Below are positions 1-9,020 of a DNA stretch of 64,000 bases, piece after piece. The stretch is from contig NZ_SMBU01000008.1 in the NCBI RefSeq assembly GCF_004342485.1, forward strand, positions 124,001 to 188,000, given 5' to 3'. The position numbers and the translations under genes were made by a program. The stretch's first letter is position 1, and each line of letters starts with the position of its first letter. The notes beneath the pieces were generated by a model that made no database searches, was not told the origin of the DNA, and was given only the letters and a program-made list of their open reading frames with translations. Origin of the DNA: Roseateles saccharophilus. GTDB lineage: Bacteria > Pseudomonadota > Gammaproteobacteria > Burkholderiales > Burkholderiaceae_C.

Positions 1-167
1 CGCCGACCGACCAGGGCCTGCACGGCCGGCGCCAGCGCATAGGCCAGCACGGCGGCGGTGATGAAGGGCGCAAGCACGGGCGCCAGCAGCCACAGCAGCA
101 GGGCTGCGGCGACGGCGACGGCACCCCAGGCCAGGGCGGTGCGTTGGTGCTTGCTGAGCTTCATCAT
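1..167 (-). CDS. AI-2E family transporter, N-terminal fragment
   Basis: The reverse strand reads from an ATG at 167 to the window edge, giving about 55 residues: a short basic start (MMKLSKHQRT), a hydrophobic helix rich in Ala and Leu, then LAPFITAAVLAYALAP. This N-terminal pattern is typical of the AI-2E/PerM family of multi-pass inner-membrane proteins, whose members are linked to autoinducer-2 export or ion antiport. The rest of the gene lies outside the window, so the substrate cannot be judged. It is followed on the same strand by the SirB1-like gene only in the sense that both run leftwards; 25 bases separate them. Confidence 0.7.
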   Translation of the reverse strand, partial: MMKLSKHQRTALAWGAVAVAAALLLWLLAPVLAPFITAAVLAYALAPAVQALVGR

Positions 168-192
168 GGCATTGGGCGGCGGGCGCGGATTG

Positions 193-1050
193 TCACTGAA
201 GCGGCGGCCTGCCCCGCTCCAGCAACACGGCCAGGCGGGCGCGCAACTGGGGGGCGTCGGCCGCATCGCCGCGCTCGGCGAGATAGGCGGCCAGATCCTC
301 GGCCGCGGCGCCGGTGGCGCCCAGGGCGGCCAGGGCCAGGCCGCGGTCGCGCTTCTCCACGGGGTCGTCGGGCAAGAGCACGACGAGGCGCCGCTGCACG
401 GCCAGCACGCGCGGCCAGTCCTGGGCGGCGCGATGCACCTCTTTTAGATTGCGCAGCATGCGGGCCAGGATCTGGCGTGGCGAGGCCGCGCGCAGGAAGA
501 ACTCAAGCGGCAGCTGCAGGTCGTCCGGCAGGCCGCTGCCCTGCCGGTACAGGGCCAGGCGCTCGTCCAGACGTGCGGCCGACAGTGATTCGCCGGTGAA
601 GGGATCGACGATGGCCTCGCCCGGGCCGATCTTGCACTTGACCAGGAAGTGGCCGGGGAAGGCCACGCCCGAGACGCTCAGGCCGATCTGCTCACCCAGT
701 TCCAGCAGCAGCACGGCCAGCGAGATCGGCAGGCCGCGGCGGCTTTGCAGCACGCGGTGGATGAAGCTGTTGTCCGGCGCGTAGTAGTTGTTCAGGTTGC
801 CCGCGAAACCAAGCTCGCCGTGGAAGAAGCGTGTCAGCAGATGCAGGCGATGAGCGGGTGCCGCGTCCACGGCGACACGCTCGCGCAGGCGCCTGGCCAG
901 GCCGTCCACCTCGGCCAGCACGGCCTGCACATCGAGCTGGGGGTATTCGTCCTGGGCCAGGCTGACCGCCGCCTCGAGCAGGTTCAGCCCCGCGTCCTCG
1001 GCGACGAGGCTGGCGAAGTAATCCAGGGGCGTGGGCGGGGCGAAGCGCAT
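193..1050 (-). CDS. SirB1 family protein (transglutaminase-like core plus TPR-like tail)
   Basis: This 285-residue cytoplasmic protein has the SirB1/Transglut_core2 pattern: an N-terminal helical part, the stretch NNYYAPDNSFIHRVLQSRRG, then LPISLAVLLLELGEQIGL and a histidine in FPGHFLVK, followed by a helical C-terminal part resembling a TPR pair (LPDDPVEKRDRGLALAALG). Family members are common in proteobacteria, often with no assigned reaction. Where true transglutaminases have a catalytic cysteine this family often has Ser, and here LPISLA shows Ser. Its ATG overlaps the murJ stop by one base (TGATG), so it is probably translated with murJ. Function is unknown. Confidence 0.8.
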   Translation of the reverse strand: MRFAPPTPLDYFASLVAEDAGLNLLEAAVSLAQDEYPQLDVQAVLAEVDGLARRLRERVAVDAAPAHRLHLLTRFFHGELGFAGNLNNYYAPDNSFIHRVLQSRRGLPISLAVLLLELGEQIGLSVSGVAFPGHFLVKCKIGPGEAIVDPFTGESLSAARLDERLALYRQGSGLPDDLQLPLEFFLRAASPRQILARMLRNLKEVHRAAQDWPRVLAVQRRLVVLLPDDPVEKRDRGLALAALGATGAAAEDLAAYLAERGDAADAPQLRARLAVLLERGRPPLQ

Positions 1051-2612
1051 CAGGCGGGACGGGACAGGGCCTTGAGCTTGACGCCAGCCAGCATCAAGAC
1101 GCTGAAGTAAACGACGGCGCTGCCGGCCAGGCTGGCCGCCATCACCAGGGCACGGTGGAACTCATGCGCCCCCAGCGCGATCCAGTCCAGGCGCGAGGCC
1201 AGTTGCCATTGCAGCAGGCCCATGGCCACGCAACCCGCGCCGACACGCAGGCCAAAGGCCAGCCAGCCCGGCTCGGGGCGGTAGCTGCCCAGCTTCCTCA
1301 AGCCCAGCAGCAGCCAGCTCGCGTTGACCAGGGCGCCCAGGCCGATGGACAGCGCCAGGCCGGCCACGCCGATCCAGGGCACGAAGACCAGGTTGAAGCA
1401 CTGGGTCAGCACCAGCACGACGACGGCGATCTTGGCCGGCGTACCGGTGTCCTGGCGGGCGTAGAAGCCGGGCGCCAGCACCTTGACGGCGATCAGGCCC
1501 AGCAGGCCGACGCCCCAGCCCATCACCGACTGCGCCGTGTGGGCCACGTCCGCGGCACCGAAGGCCTTGCGGTGATAGAGCACGGCCGTCAGCGGTTCGG
1601 CGAAGACCAGCAGCGCAACGGCGCAGGGCAGCGCCAGCAGCAGCACCATGCGCAGGCCCCAGTCGAGCAGGTGGCTGTAACGCGCATCCTCGCCAGACGC
1701 CTGCGCGGCGGAGAGCTGCGGCGTCAGCACCGCGCTGAGCGCCACGCCCAGCAACCCGATCGGAAACTCCATCAGCCGGTCGGCGTAGTTCAGCCAGGAG
1801 GTCGCGCCCTCGGCAAGATGGCTGGAGATCTGCGTATTGATCATCAGCGACAGCTGCGACACGCCCACGCCCAGCAGCGCCGGCCCCATCGCCAGCAGCA
1901 TCCGCCCGACGCCGGGATGGGCTCGTGAATCCCGCAGGCCACCCAGGGTCCAGCGCATGCGCGGCCGCATGCCGATGCGGCTCAGCGCCGGCCATTGCAC
2001 GGCCAGCTGCAGCAGGCCGCCGAGCATCACGCCCGCCGCCATGCCGTAGATGCCGGGCCAGCCGGCGCGCTGCAGCGGTCCGACCAGGGCCCAGCCGCAG
2101 GCGATCATGCTCAGATTCAGCAGCACCGGGGACGCCGCCGGCACGGCGAAGCGCCGCCAGGTGTTCAGGATGCCGGCCGACAGCGCCACCAGCGACATGC
2201 AGCCGATGTAGGGGAACATGAAGCGTGTCATGACGACCGAAGCGTCGAAGGCCTTGGCGGACAGGCCCGAGCCCAGCAGCCAGACCAGCAGTGGCGCCGC
2301 GACGATGCCCAGCACGGAAGTGCCGATCAGCACCCACAGCAGCACGGTGGCCACCGCGTCGACGAGCCGGTGAGTGGCCTCGTCGCCCTCGGTCGCCCGC
2401 GTGGCCGCCAGCAGCGGCACGAAGGCCTGGGAGAACGCCCCCTCGGCGAACAGCCGCCGCAGCAGATTGGGAATGCGAAACGCCACCAGGAAGGCGTCGG
2501 TCATCGCGTTGGCGCCGAACAGGCCGGCCATCATCTGCTCACGGACGAGGCCGGTGATGCGCGAGGTCAGGGTCAGCAGGGAAATGGTCGACGCAGCGCG
2601 CAGCAGATTCAT
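1050..2612 (-). CDS. murJ: Lipid II flippase MurJ
   Basis: This 520-residue polytopic inner-membrane protein is of normal MurJ/MviN length. It starts MNLLRAASTISLLTLTSRIT, then GLVREQMMAGLFGANAMTDAF and FRIPNLLRRLFAEGAFSQAF, which are the hallmark MurJ N-terminal motifs, including the arginines that line the substrate cavity. About 14 membrane segments can be seen. MurJ flips lipid II across the inner membrane for peptidoglycan synthesis. The gene is divergent from rpsT, the usual betaproteobacterial arrangement, and leads into the SirB1-like gene with a one-base overlap. Confidence 0.96.
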   Translation of the reverse strand: MNLLRAASTISLLTLTSRITGLVREQMMAGLFGANAMTDAFLVAFRIPNLLRRLFAEGAFSQAFVPLLAATRATEGDEATHRLVDAVATVLLWVLIGTSVLGIVAAPLLVWLLGSGLSAKAFDASVVMTRFMFPYIGCMSLVALSAGILNTWRRFAVPAASPVLLNLSMIACGWALVGPLQRAGWPGIYGMAAGVMLGGLLQLAVQWPALSRIGMRPRMRWTLGGLRDSRAHPGVGRMLLAMGPALLGVGVSQLSLMINTQISSHLAEGATSWLNYADRLMEFPIGLLGVALSAVLTPQLSAAQASGEDARYSHLLDWGLRMVLLLALPCAVALLVFAEPLTAVLYHRKAFGAADVAHTAQSVMGWGVGLLGLIAVKVLAPGFYARQDTGTPAKIAVVVLVLTQCFNLVFVPWIGVAGLALSIGLGALVNASWLLLGLRKLGSYRPEPGWLAFGLRVGAGCVAMGLLQWQLASRLDWIALGAHEFHRALVMAASLAGSAVVYFSVLMLAGVKLKALSRPA

Positions 2613-2668
2613 GGCGGCGGATTATCTGTGTCGCCAATGGCGTCATTTTCGGAACTCCGCCCCGACGC

Positions 2669-2698
2669 TTGGCTGAAACCCTGATGTCATGCTATACT
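2669..2698 (+). promoter_or_regulatory. Predicted sigma-70 promoter of rpsT
   Basis: TTGGCT at 2669-2674 and TATACT at 2693-2698 are separated by 18 bases. Transcription would begin near 2705, leaving a leader of about 28 bases before the rpsT ATG. The -10 box is close to consensus; the -35 is moderate. Confidence 0.6.
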
Positions 2699-2732
2699 CG
2701 TCGTCTTTGCACCAACTGGGTATAGACACAGC

Positions 2733-3029
2733 ATGGCAACCAGCTCCAAAGCCAAGAAGAAGACGGTTCGCCTGGCGTCGGGCCGCAAGCGCGCCCGCCA
2801 GGACGTCAAGCTCAACGCCGCGAACACCGCGCTGCGCTCCAAATTCCGCACCGTCATCAAGAACGTGCAAAAGGCCGTGACGGCCGGCGACAAGCCCAAG
2901 GCCGCCGACCTGTTCAAGACCGCCCAGGCCGTCATCGACTCCGTCGCCGACAAGGGCATCTTCCACAAGAACAAGGCTGCTCGCCACAAGAGCCGCCTGT
3001 CCGCCAAGATCAAGGCGCTCGCCGCCTGA
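2733..3029 (+). CDS. rpsT: 30S ribosomal protein S20
   Basis: The 98-residue, Lys/Arg/Ala-rich protein begins [20 protein letters not shown] and carries the S20 helices ending in [20 protein letters not shown]20 binds 16S rRNA early in assembly of the small subunit. Length is slightly above the 87 residues of E. coli S20, as usual in this class. It is a single-gene unit with its own promoter (2669-2698) and a strong terminator at 3055-3080. No strong Shine-Dalgarno sequence is seen before the ATG, which fits the weak initiation known for rpsT elsewhere. Confidence 0.97.
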   Translation: MATSSKAKKKTVRLASGRKRARQDVKLNAANTALRSKFRTVIKNVQKAVTAGDKPKAADLFKTAQAVIDSVADKGIFHKNKAARHKSRLSAKIKALAA

Positions 3030-3054
3030 TAACCAATCCAGCCCTGGTGCAAGC

Positions 3055-3080
3055 AAAAGGCCCGCTGTAGCGGGCCTTTT
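3055..3080 (+). terminator. Rho-independent terminator of rpsT
   Basis: A hairpin with arms AAAAGGCCCGC and GCGGGCCTTTT around a four-base loop ends in a T run 25 bases after the rpsT stop. The A run on the other side lets it work on the reverse strand too, for the hydrolase gene ending at 3130. Confidence 0.9.
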
Positions 3081-3129
3081 GCATTTCCAGGCCGTGTGGC
3101 GGGCTCGCTCGGACTTGGGCGATGGCCCG

Positions 3130-4095
3130 TCAATGCCACTCGCCGGGCTCGACGCCCTGGATGCTGCGGTCACGCAGCCACTCGGCCACGGCACGGGCCA
3201 CCCACTGCGGATCGTCCAGCGGCAGGTCGTGGCCGGCCTTGGTATGCAGGCGCAGCGGCGCCCCCCAGGCGCGGCTGATGGCCTGGGAGCAGCGCCAGTC
3301 GACCAGGTCGTCGGCCTTGCTGCACAGCAGCAGCATCGGCGCGGCGGGGCGCGTGCGGCTGGCCCGGTAGCGCATGCTGGCGATCAGTTGGCGCGCCGTG
3401 TTGCGCACGCCCAGCGGATGCAGGCGTTGCAGCTCCAGCCAGCGATCGATGACGGCTTGCGCCGGCGTCAGGCGCGTCGTCAGGCTGAGCACGCGCTCCT
3501 CGCGCATGCGGGCGCTGAAGCGGCTCAGCGAGAGCAGCAGCAGACCCAGGTAGTTCAGCGGTCGCGTCTTGCGAAAAAGCTCGTTGAACGGCCGCAGGCT
3601 GGGGTTGATCAGCACGCCCGCCTCGACTTCGTCGGGATAGCGGTTGGCCCAGTCCGCCAGCACCGCGGCCCCCAGCGACATGCCCACCAGCGACACCGGC
3701 CCGGCGACACCCCGGGCCTGCAGCTCGCGGCGGCAGGCATCGACGATGGCCGAGACCTGCATGGGGCTGGCCTGGCCGCGCAGCGTGCCGGTGCCCGGCA
3801 GGTCCAGCATCAGCAGCTGCGAGGCCGGCTGCAGCTGGCGCAGCTCGCGCAGCAGGAAATTGGGAAAGGCGCCCCAGTGGCCGCTCTCGCGCGACAGGCC
3901 ACGCAGCAGCACCCAGACCGATGCGCGCGCCTGCGGCACGCGCAGGGGTGTGGCCTGAGGCATGTCGGCAGGTGAGGACGCAGCGCGGATGTTCATCGGC
4001 ATGTTGCTGAGCAGCACCGAGGATAGCGGCCGCCCGTGGCACCCTGCCCTGGGAATGTCGATAGGACTGGGGAAATCAGGCGCCCGGTTTGCCAT
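3130..4095 (-). CDS. Alpha/beta hydrolase
   Basis: The product (321 residues in the longest form) has an alpha/beta-hydrolase fold: VWVLLRGLSRESGHWGAF, nucleophile elbow SLVGMSLGAA with the Ser, a strand LLLCSKADDLVDW carrying the acid Asp, and a late histidine in TKAGHDLPLDDP. A signal peptide is not evident, so it is probably cytoplasmic. The start is uncertain: the longest form overlaps the preceding DUF3579 gene by 20 bases and has about 60 residues before the domain; ATGs at 4002, 3996 or 3963 are also possible, and none has a clear ribosome-binding site. The substrate is unknown. Confidence 0.8.
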   Translation of the reverse strand: MANRAPDFPSPIDIPRAGCHGRPLSSVLLSNMPMNIRAASSPADMPQATPLRVPQARASVWVLLRGLSRESGHWGAFPNFLLRELRQLQPASQLLMLDLPGTGTLRGQASPMQVSAIVDACRRELQARGVAGPVSLVGMSLGAAVLADWANRYPDEVEAGVLINPSLRPFNELFRKTRPLNYLGLLLLSLSRFSARMREERVLSLTTRLTPAQAVIDRWLELQRLHPLGVRNTARQLIASMRYRASRTRPAAPMLLLCSKADDLVDWRCSQAISRAWGAPLRLHTKAGHDLPLDDPQWVARAVAEWLRDRSIQGVEPGEWH

Positions 4096-4405
4096 CCGGC
4101 AACAGGCAGGCGTCGGCGACTTGCAGGTTGTTGTCGCGCGCGAAGTTCATGACGAAGTCCCAGGCCATGGGCTCGAGGCGCTTGAGCTCCTCGTTGACGA
4201 TGACGCACTTCACGCCATTGATGACGGTGGGCACGCAAAACGGCGAATAGCCGATGTGGGAGCCGATGCCCGGACGCACGCCGCCCGGCCGGAAGCAGGA
4301 CATCGCGCCCGCCAGACGCTCGGCCCAGTCGCTCGGGCGGAAGGTGCGTCCATCCTGGGTGATGCCTTGGATGAAGACTTCGCGCGGCGGTGGAGCAACG
4401 GTCAT
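4076..4405 (-). CDS. DUF3579 domain-containing protein
   Basis: This 109-residue protein has the betaproteobacterial DUF3579 pattern: FIQGITQDGRTFRPSDWAER, then LAGAMSCFRP and a conserved HIGYSPFCVPTVINGVKCV block, ending in the ELKRLEPMAWDFVMNFARDN helix. No function is established. It commonly sits beside argD-argF in betaproteobacteria, here divergent from argD with about 150 bases between, so a link to arginine metabolism is a guess from neighbourhood only. The hydrolase gene follows on the same strand with a possible overlap. Confidence 0.85.
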   Translation of the reverse strand: MTVAPPPREVFIQGITQDGRTFRPSDWAERLAGAMSCFRPGGVRPGIGSHIGYSPFCVPTVINGVKCVIVNEELKRLEPMAWDFVMNFARDNNLQVADACLLPDGKPGA

Positions 4406-4557
4406 GGACGGAGGGGCTTCGCTGTGCAGCGGAGCACCGCTGCCAAAGACCGCTATTGTGCCTTGGCGCGGGCTGATCTGTTGCGGCGCAGCAAATGTCC
4501 CGGCATCGACTCTAGAATCAAAAGCCCAATTTTTCTCAACCTCGATCAGGAGACCTG

Positions 4558-5763
4558 ATGAACGCTGTCCCGCCCTCGTCCGAGCCCCATGTCATGCCGA
4601 CCTACGGCCGCCTGCCCGTTGCGCTTTCGCACGGCCAGGGCTGCTGGGTCTGGGACACGACGGGCCGACGATTGCTCGACGGGCTAGGCGGCATCGCGGT
4701 CAACACGCTGGGCCACAACCATCCGCGCCTGGTGCCGGCGCTGCAGGACCAGACGGCCAAACTGATCCACTGCAGCAACTACTACCAGATGCCGCTGCAG
4801 GAGCAGCTCGCGGCCAAGCTCTGCGAGCTTTCGGGCCTCGTCAATGTCTTCTTCTGCAACAGCGGACTGGAGGCCAACGAGGCGGCGCTGAAGATCGCGC
4901 GCAAGTTCGGCCATGACCGCGGCAACGACTCCCCCGAGGTGCTGGTGTTCGAGGGCGCCTTCCACGGCCGCTCGATCGCGACGCTGTCGGCCACCGCCAA
5001 TCCCAAGATCCACGCCGGCTTCGGGCCGCTGGTGCCGGGCTTCGTGCGGGTGCCGCTGAACGACATCGCCGCCGTCGAGGCGGCCATCGCCGCGCATCCC
5101 AACATCACGGCCATCTTCCTGGAGACCATCCAGGGTGAGGGCGGCATCAACCCGGCCCGCATCGAGTTTCTGCAGGCGCTGCGCCGCGTCTGCGACCAGC
5201 ACGACCTGCTGCTGATGCTGGACGAGGTGCAATGCGGCATCGGCCGCACCGGCAGGTGGTTCGCCCACCAGTGGGCGGGCATCCAGCCCGACGTGATGCC
5301 GCTGGCCAAGGGCCTGGGTTCGGGCGTGCCCATCGGCGCCGTCATCTGCGGCCCGCGCGCGGCCGGCGTGATGAAGGCCGGCAACCACGGCACCACCTTC
5401 GGCGGCAATCCGCTGGCCATGCGCGCCGGCATCGAGACGCTGAAGATCATGGAAGAGGACGGCCTGCTGGCCAATGCCGAAGCCGTCGGCGCCACGCTGC
5501 GCGGCGCGCTGACTGCAGGGCTGGCCGGCGTGGCCGGCGTCGTCGAGATCCGCGGCCAGGGCCTGATGCTGGGCATCGAGCTCGACCGCCCAGCCGGCCC
5601 GCTGCTGGCCCAGTGCCTCGAAGCCGGCCTCTTGATCAGCGTGACGGCCGAGCGCGTCGTGCGCCTGCTGCCCGCGCTGATCCTCACGCACGACGAAGCC
5701 CGCGAGATCGCTGCCCGTCTCGTGCCCCTCATCAAGGCGCTGCTCGCGCAGCCCAAGCCATGA
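4558..5763 (+). CDS. argD: Acetylornithine/succinyldiaminopimelate aminotransferase
   Basis: The 401-residue class-III PLP aminotransferase shows LPVALSHGQGCWVWDTTGRR, the NSGLEANEAALKIARK motif, the LLMLDEVQCGIGRTG loop with the PLP-binding Asp, and the lysine in PLAKGLGSGVPIGA. ArgD converts N-acetylglutamate semialdehyde to N-acetylornithine in arginine synthesis and can also act in lysine synthesis. CAGGAGACCTG gives a good ribosome-binding site before the ATG; TAGAAT at 4513-4518 is a possible -10. The argF gene follows after 17 bases and the two are probably co-transcribed. Confidence 0.95.
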   Translation: MNAVPPSSEPHVMPTYGRLPVALSHGQGCWVWDTTGRRLLDGLGGIAVNTLGHNHPRLVPALQDQTAKLIHCSNYYQMPLQEQLAAKLCELSGLVNVFFCNSGLEANEAALKIARKFGHDRGNDSPEVLVFEGAFHGRSIATLSATANPKIHAGFGPLVPGFVRVPLNDIAAVEAAIAAHPNITAIFLETIQGEGGINPARIEFLQALRRVCDQHDLLLMLDEVQCGIGRTGRWFAHQWAGIQPDVMPLAKGLGSGVPIGAVICGPRAAGVMKAGNHGTTFGGNPLAMRAGIETLKIMEEDGLLANAEAVGATLRGALTAGLAGVAGVVEIRGQGLMLGIELDRPAGPLLAQCLEAGLLISVTAERVVRLLPALILTHDEAREIAARLVPLIKALLAQPKP

Positions 5764-5780
5764 AGCCGGGAGACGGACTG

Positions 5781-6722
5781 ATGCGTCACTACCTGCAGTT
5801 CAAGGACCTGCGCGCCGAGGAATACGCCCACCTGTTCGACCGCGCCGCCATCATCAAGCGGCGCTTCAAGAACTACGAGAAATACCAGCCGCTGCAGGAC
5901 CGCACGCTGGCCATGATCTTCGAGAAGGCCAGCACGCGCACCCGCGTCAGCTTCGAGGCGGGCATGTACCAGATGGGCGGCTCCGTCGTGCACCTGACCA
6001 CCGGCGACAGCCAGCTCGGCCGCGCCGAGCCGGTGGAAGACTCGGCGCGCGTCATCAGCCGCATGGTCGACATCGTGATGATCCGCACCTTCGAGCAGAG
6101 CAAGATCGAGCGCTTCGCGGCGTACTCGCGCGTGCCGGTCATCAACGGCCTGACCAACGAGTACCACCCCTGCCAGATCCTGGCCGACCTGTTCACCTTC
6201 ATCGAGAACCGCGGCATGGACCGCCGCGGCGCCATCGACATGGACTGCCTGAAGGGCCGCGTCGTGGCCTGGGTGGGCGATGGCAATAACATGGCCAACA
6301 CCTGGCTGCAGGCGGCCGAGATCCTCGGCTTCAAGGTGCATGTCAGCACGCCCAGCGGCTACGGCATCGACCCGGCCGTCGCCGGCGTGAAGGACGCCGG
6401 CTGCTACAAGGTCTTCAAGGACCCGCGCGAGGCCTGCGAAGGCGCCGACCTGGTCACGACCGACGTCTGGACCAGCATGGGCTACGAGGCCGAGAACGAG
6501 GCCCGCAAGGCCGCGTTCGCGGACTGGTGCGTGGACAAGGCCATGATGACCCGCGCCAAGCCGGATGCCCTCTTCATGCACTGCCTGCCGGCCCATCGCG
6601 GCGAGGAGGTCGCGGCCGAGGTCATCGACGGCCCGCAATCCGTCGTGTGGGACGAGGCGGAAAACCGCATGCACGTCCAGAAGGCGCTGATGGAGTACCT
6701 GCTGCTCGGGCGCATCGGCTGA
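5781..6722 (+). CDS. argF: Ornithine carbamoyltransferase
   Basis: The 313-residue protein has the carbamoyl-phosphate motif STRTR in FEKASTRTRVSFEAGMYQ, the HPCQILADL motif, and the ornithine-side MHCLPAHRG. It makes citrulline from ornithine and carbamoyl phosphate in the cytoplasm. The reading frame stays open far upstream inside argD, but homology starts at MRHYLQFKDL; GGGAGACGG lies just before this ATG at 5781. An ATG at 5760 overlapping the argD stop would add only seven residues. argG is not in the window. Confidence 0.96.
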   Translation: MRHYLQFKDLRAEEYAHLFDRAAIIKRRFKNYEKYQPLQDRTLAMIFEKASTRTRVSFEAGMYQMGGSVVHLTTGDSQLGRAEPVEDSARVISRMVDIVMIRTFEQSKIERFAAYSRVPVINGLTNEYHPCQILADLFTFIENRGMDRRGAIDMDCLKGRVVAWVGDGNNMANTWLQAAEILGFKVHVSTPSGYGIDPAVAGVKDAGCYKVFKDPREACEGADLVTTDVWTSMGYEAENEARKAAFADWCVDKAMMTRAKPDALFMHCLPAHRGEEVAAEVIDGPQSVVWDEAENRMHVQKALMEYLLLGRIG

Positions 6723-6780
6723 AGAACCGGCTCGGAACTCTGTTGGCCCAGCGTCAGCCCCCCGTGGCAAGCTGCGGGCG

Positions 6781-7557
6781 ATGCGCTGGGCCCTGATCAC
6801 CGACATCCATGCCAACCTGCAGGCCTTCGAGGCCGTGCTGGCCGACGCCCGCGCCCAGGGCGCCACGCGCTATGCGCTGCTGGGCGACTTCGTCGGCTAC
6901 GGCGCCGACCCGGCCGCCGTGCTGGCCCAGGTCATGGCCCTGGCCGCCGACGGCGCCATCGCCGTGCAGGGCAACCACGACGAGGCCGTGGCCCTCGGCA
7001 GCAGGCCGGGCATGCACCCCGACGCCCGCGCCGTCATCGACTGGACGCGTGCCCAGCTGGACGAAGACCAGCTGCGCTTCCTCGCCCGGCTGCCGCTGCA
7101 GGCCCACGGCGAGCCCGGCAACTGCCTGTTCGTGCATGCCAACGCCTTCGAGCCCGACGGCTGGGCCTATGTGCAGGGCCGCGCCGAGGCGGTGAAGAGC
7201 CTGCACGCCAGCCCGGCGCGCATCCAGGTTTGCGGCCACATGCACGAGCCCATGCTCTTCCACCTGTCGGGCACCGGCAAGGCGGGCGAATTCCGGCCGG
7301 TGGCGGGCGTGCCCATGCCCCTGCCCGGCCACCGCCAGTGGCTGGCCATCCCCGGCTCCTGCGGCCAGCCGCGCGACGGCAACCCGGCCGCCTGCTATGC
7401 GCTGCTGGACCCGGCCCGCTCCGACCTGGACGACGCCCGCATCAGCTTCCGGCGCGTCGCCTACGATGTCGAGGCCGCCTGCGCGGCGTTGCGCGCCAGC
7501 GAGCTGCCGCCGCTGATCGCCGATCGCCTCGCACGCCGCCTCACGCTCGGCGAATGA
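6781..7557 (+). CDS. Metallophosphoesterase family protein
   Basis: The 258-residue protein carries the calcineurin-like metal motifs in order: DIHAN near the N terminus, GDFVGYGAD, GNHDEA, a mid-protein FVHAN, and CGHMHEP. GDFVGYG in place of GDxVDRG puts it with the phosphodiesterase-like branch rather than classic PPP protein phosphatases. It is probably cytoplasmic and binds two metal ions. The stop overlaps the start of the downstream Ser/Thr kinase gene (ATGATGA), suggesting translational coupling and possibly a kinase/phosphatase pair. The physiological substrate is unknown. Confidence 0.88.
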   Translation: MRWALITDIHANLQAFEAVLADARAQGATRYALLGDFVGYGADPAAVLAQVMALAADGAIAVQGNHDEAVALGSRPGMHPDARAVIDWTRAQLDEDQLRFLARLPLQAHGEPGNCLFVHANAFEPDGWAYVQGRAEAVKSLHASPARIQVCGHMHEPMLFHLSGTGKAGEFRPVAGVPMPLPGHRQWLAIPGSCGQPRDGNPAACYALLDPARSDLDDARISFRRVAYDVEAACAALRASELPPLIADRLARRLTLGE

Positions 7558-9011
7558 TGACGACGACCCAACCGCTGCCCGCGCCGCCCAAGCCTCTCGA
7601 ACCCGGCCGGGTGCTGGACGGCTTCCGGCTGGAGGAAAGGCTGCACCAGGGCGGCATGGCCAATCTGTGGCGCGTCAGCCGCATGGACGGCGGCGAAAGC
7701 GACGCCGACGCCGGCGGCCTGCTGATGAAGGTGCCCCGCATCAAGGGCGGCGAAGACCCGGCCACCATCGTCGGCTTCGAGGTCGAGCAGATGCTGATGC
7801 CGCAACTCAGCGGCCCGCATGTGCCGCGCTTCGTCGCCCGCGGCGACTGGACGCGCCAGGCCTTCATCGTCATGGAGCGCATCCCCGGCGACACGCTGCG
7901 CCCGCGCCTGGACGACGCGCCGCTGCCGCCCGAGGAGGTGGCCGACATCGGCGCCCGCGTCGCCACCGCGCTCGCGGCCCTGCACCGCCAGCATGTCGTG
8001 CACCTGGACATCAAGCCCAGCAACATCATGTTCCGGCCCGACGGCACGGCCGTGCTGGTGGACTTCGGCCTCAGCCGCCACGAGCAACTGCCCGACCTGC
8101 TGGAAGAGGAGTTCACGCTCCCCATGGGCACCGGGCCCTATATGAGCCCGGAGCAGGTGCAGTTCGTGCGCAACGACCCGCGCAGCGACCTGTTCGCCCT
8201 GGGCGTCATGCTCTACCACCTGGCCACCGGCGAGCGCCCCTTCGGCCAGCCGAACTCGGTGCGCGGCCTGCGCCGCCGGCTCTATGTGGAGCCGGTGCCG
8301 CCGCGCGCGCTCCGCCCCGAGCTGCCGCCCTGGCTGCAGGAGGTCATCCTGCGCTGCCTGGAGGTCAGGCCCGAGCGGCGCTACCAGAGCGCGGCCCAGC
8401 TCGCGCTGGACCTGCGCGAACCCGGCGGCGTGGCCCTCACCGGCCGCGCCGAGAAGCTGCAGGCCAGCGGCGCGATGCGCCGGCTCAAGCGCTGGTTCTT
8501 CGCGCTCGGCGCCGAGCCCGCGCCGGTGCAGCCGGCCGGCCAGCAACTGGCGCGCAGCCCCATCGTCATGGCGGCGGTGGACGTGGGCAACGCCACGCCC
8601 GAGCTGCTGGCCCAGCTCTGCGAGACCGTGCGCCGCATCGTGCAGACCGAGGCCGGCGCGCGCCTGGCCTGCGTGTCGGTCATGAAGGTCAACCGCATCG
8701 GCATCGACGAACTCACCGACAAGCAGGGCCAGAGCCTGCACGTGAAGCAGCTCATCGCACTCAAGCACTGGGCGCGCCCCATCAGCAAGGCGCTGGCCCT
8801 GGAAGACGGGCGGCTGACCTTCCATGTGCTGGAGGCGCCCGACGCGGCCGGCGCCATCATCGACTTCGCCCACCGCAACGGCGTGGACCACATCGTCATG
8901 GGCGCACGCGGTGCGTCGGCGCTGCGGCGCTACCTGGGCAGCGTGTCGGGCCAGGTGGTGGCCGAGTCGGACTGCACCGTCACCGTCGTGCGCGAGCCGG
9001 CCACGGGCTGA
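7554..9011 (+). CDS. Serine/threonine protein kinase fused to a universal stress protein domain
   Basis: The 485-residue product has a Hanks-type kinase domain (about residues 20-300): HQGGMANLW glycine loop, Lys59 in LLMKVPR, HLDIKPSNIMF with catalytic Asp152, DFGLS with Asp170, and GTGPYMSPEQ. The C-terminal part (about 340-485) is UspA-like: IVMAAVDVGN, then HRNGVDHIVMGARGASALRR and a GSVSGQVVAESDCTVTVV tail, the last matching the ATP-binding Usp pattern. No membrane helix is seen, so it is cytoplasmic. The frame extends upstream without a stop, but the ATG at 7554 overlapping the phosphoesterase stop is the natural start. Targets are unknown. Confidence 0.9.
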   Translation: MMTTTQPLPAPPKPLEPGRVLDGFRLEERLHQGGMANLWRVSRMDGGESDADAGGLLMKVPRIKGGEDPATIVGFEVEQMLMPQLSGPHVPRFVARGDWTRQAFIVMERIPGDTLRPRLDDAPLPPEEVADIGARVATALAALHRQHVVHLDIKPSNIMFRPDGTAVLVDFGLSRHEQLPDLLEEEFTLPMGTGPYMSPEQVQFVRNDPRSDLFALGVMLYHLATGERPFGQPNSVRGLRRRLYVEPVPPRALRPELPPWLQEVILRCLEVRPERRYQSAAQLALDLREPGGVALTGRAEKLQASGAMRRLKRWFFALGAEPAPVQPAGQQLARSPIVMAAVDVGNATPELLAQLCETVRRIVQTEAGARLACVSVMKVNRIGIDELTDKQGQSLHVKQLIALKHWARPISKALALEDGRLTFHVLEAPDAAGAIIDFAHRNGVDHIVMGARGASALRRYLGSVSGQVVAESDCTVTVVREPATG

Positions 9012-9020
9012 GCCCCGGGG

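Noticed and set aside
4506-4518. Promoter of argD with TAGAAT
   Set aside because: The -10 is plausible but no -35 is at the right distance, so it is only mentioned in the argD entry.
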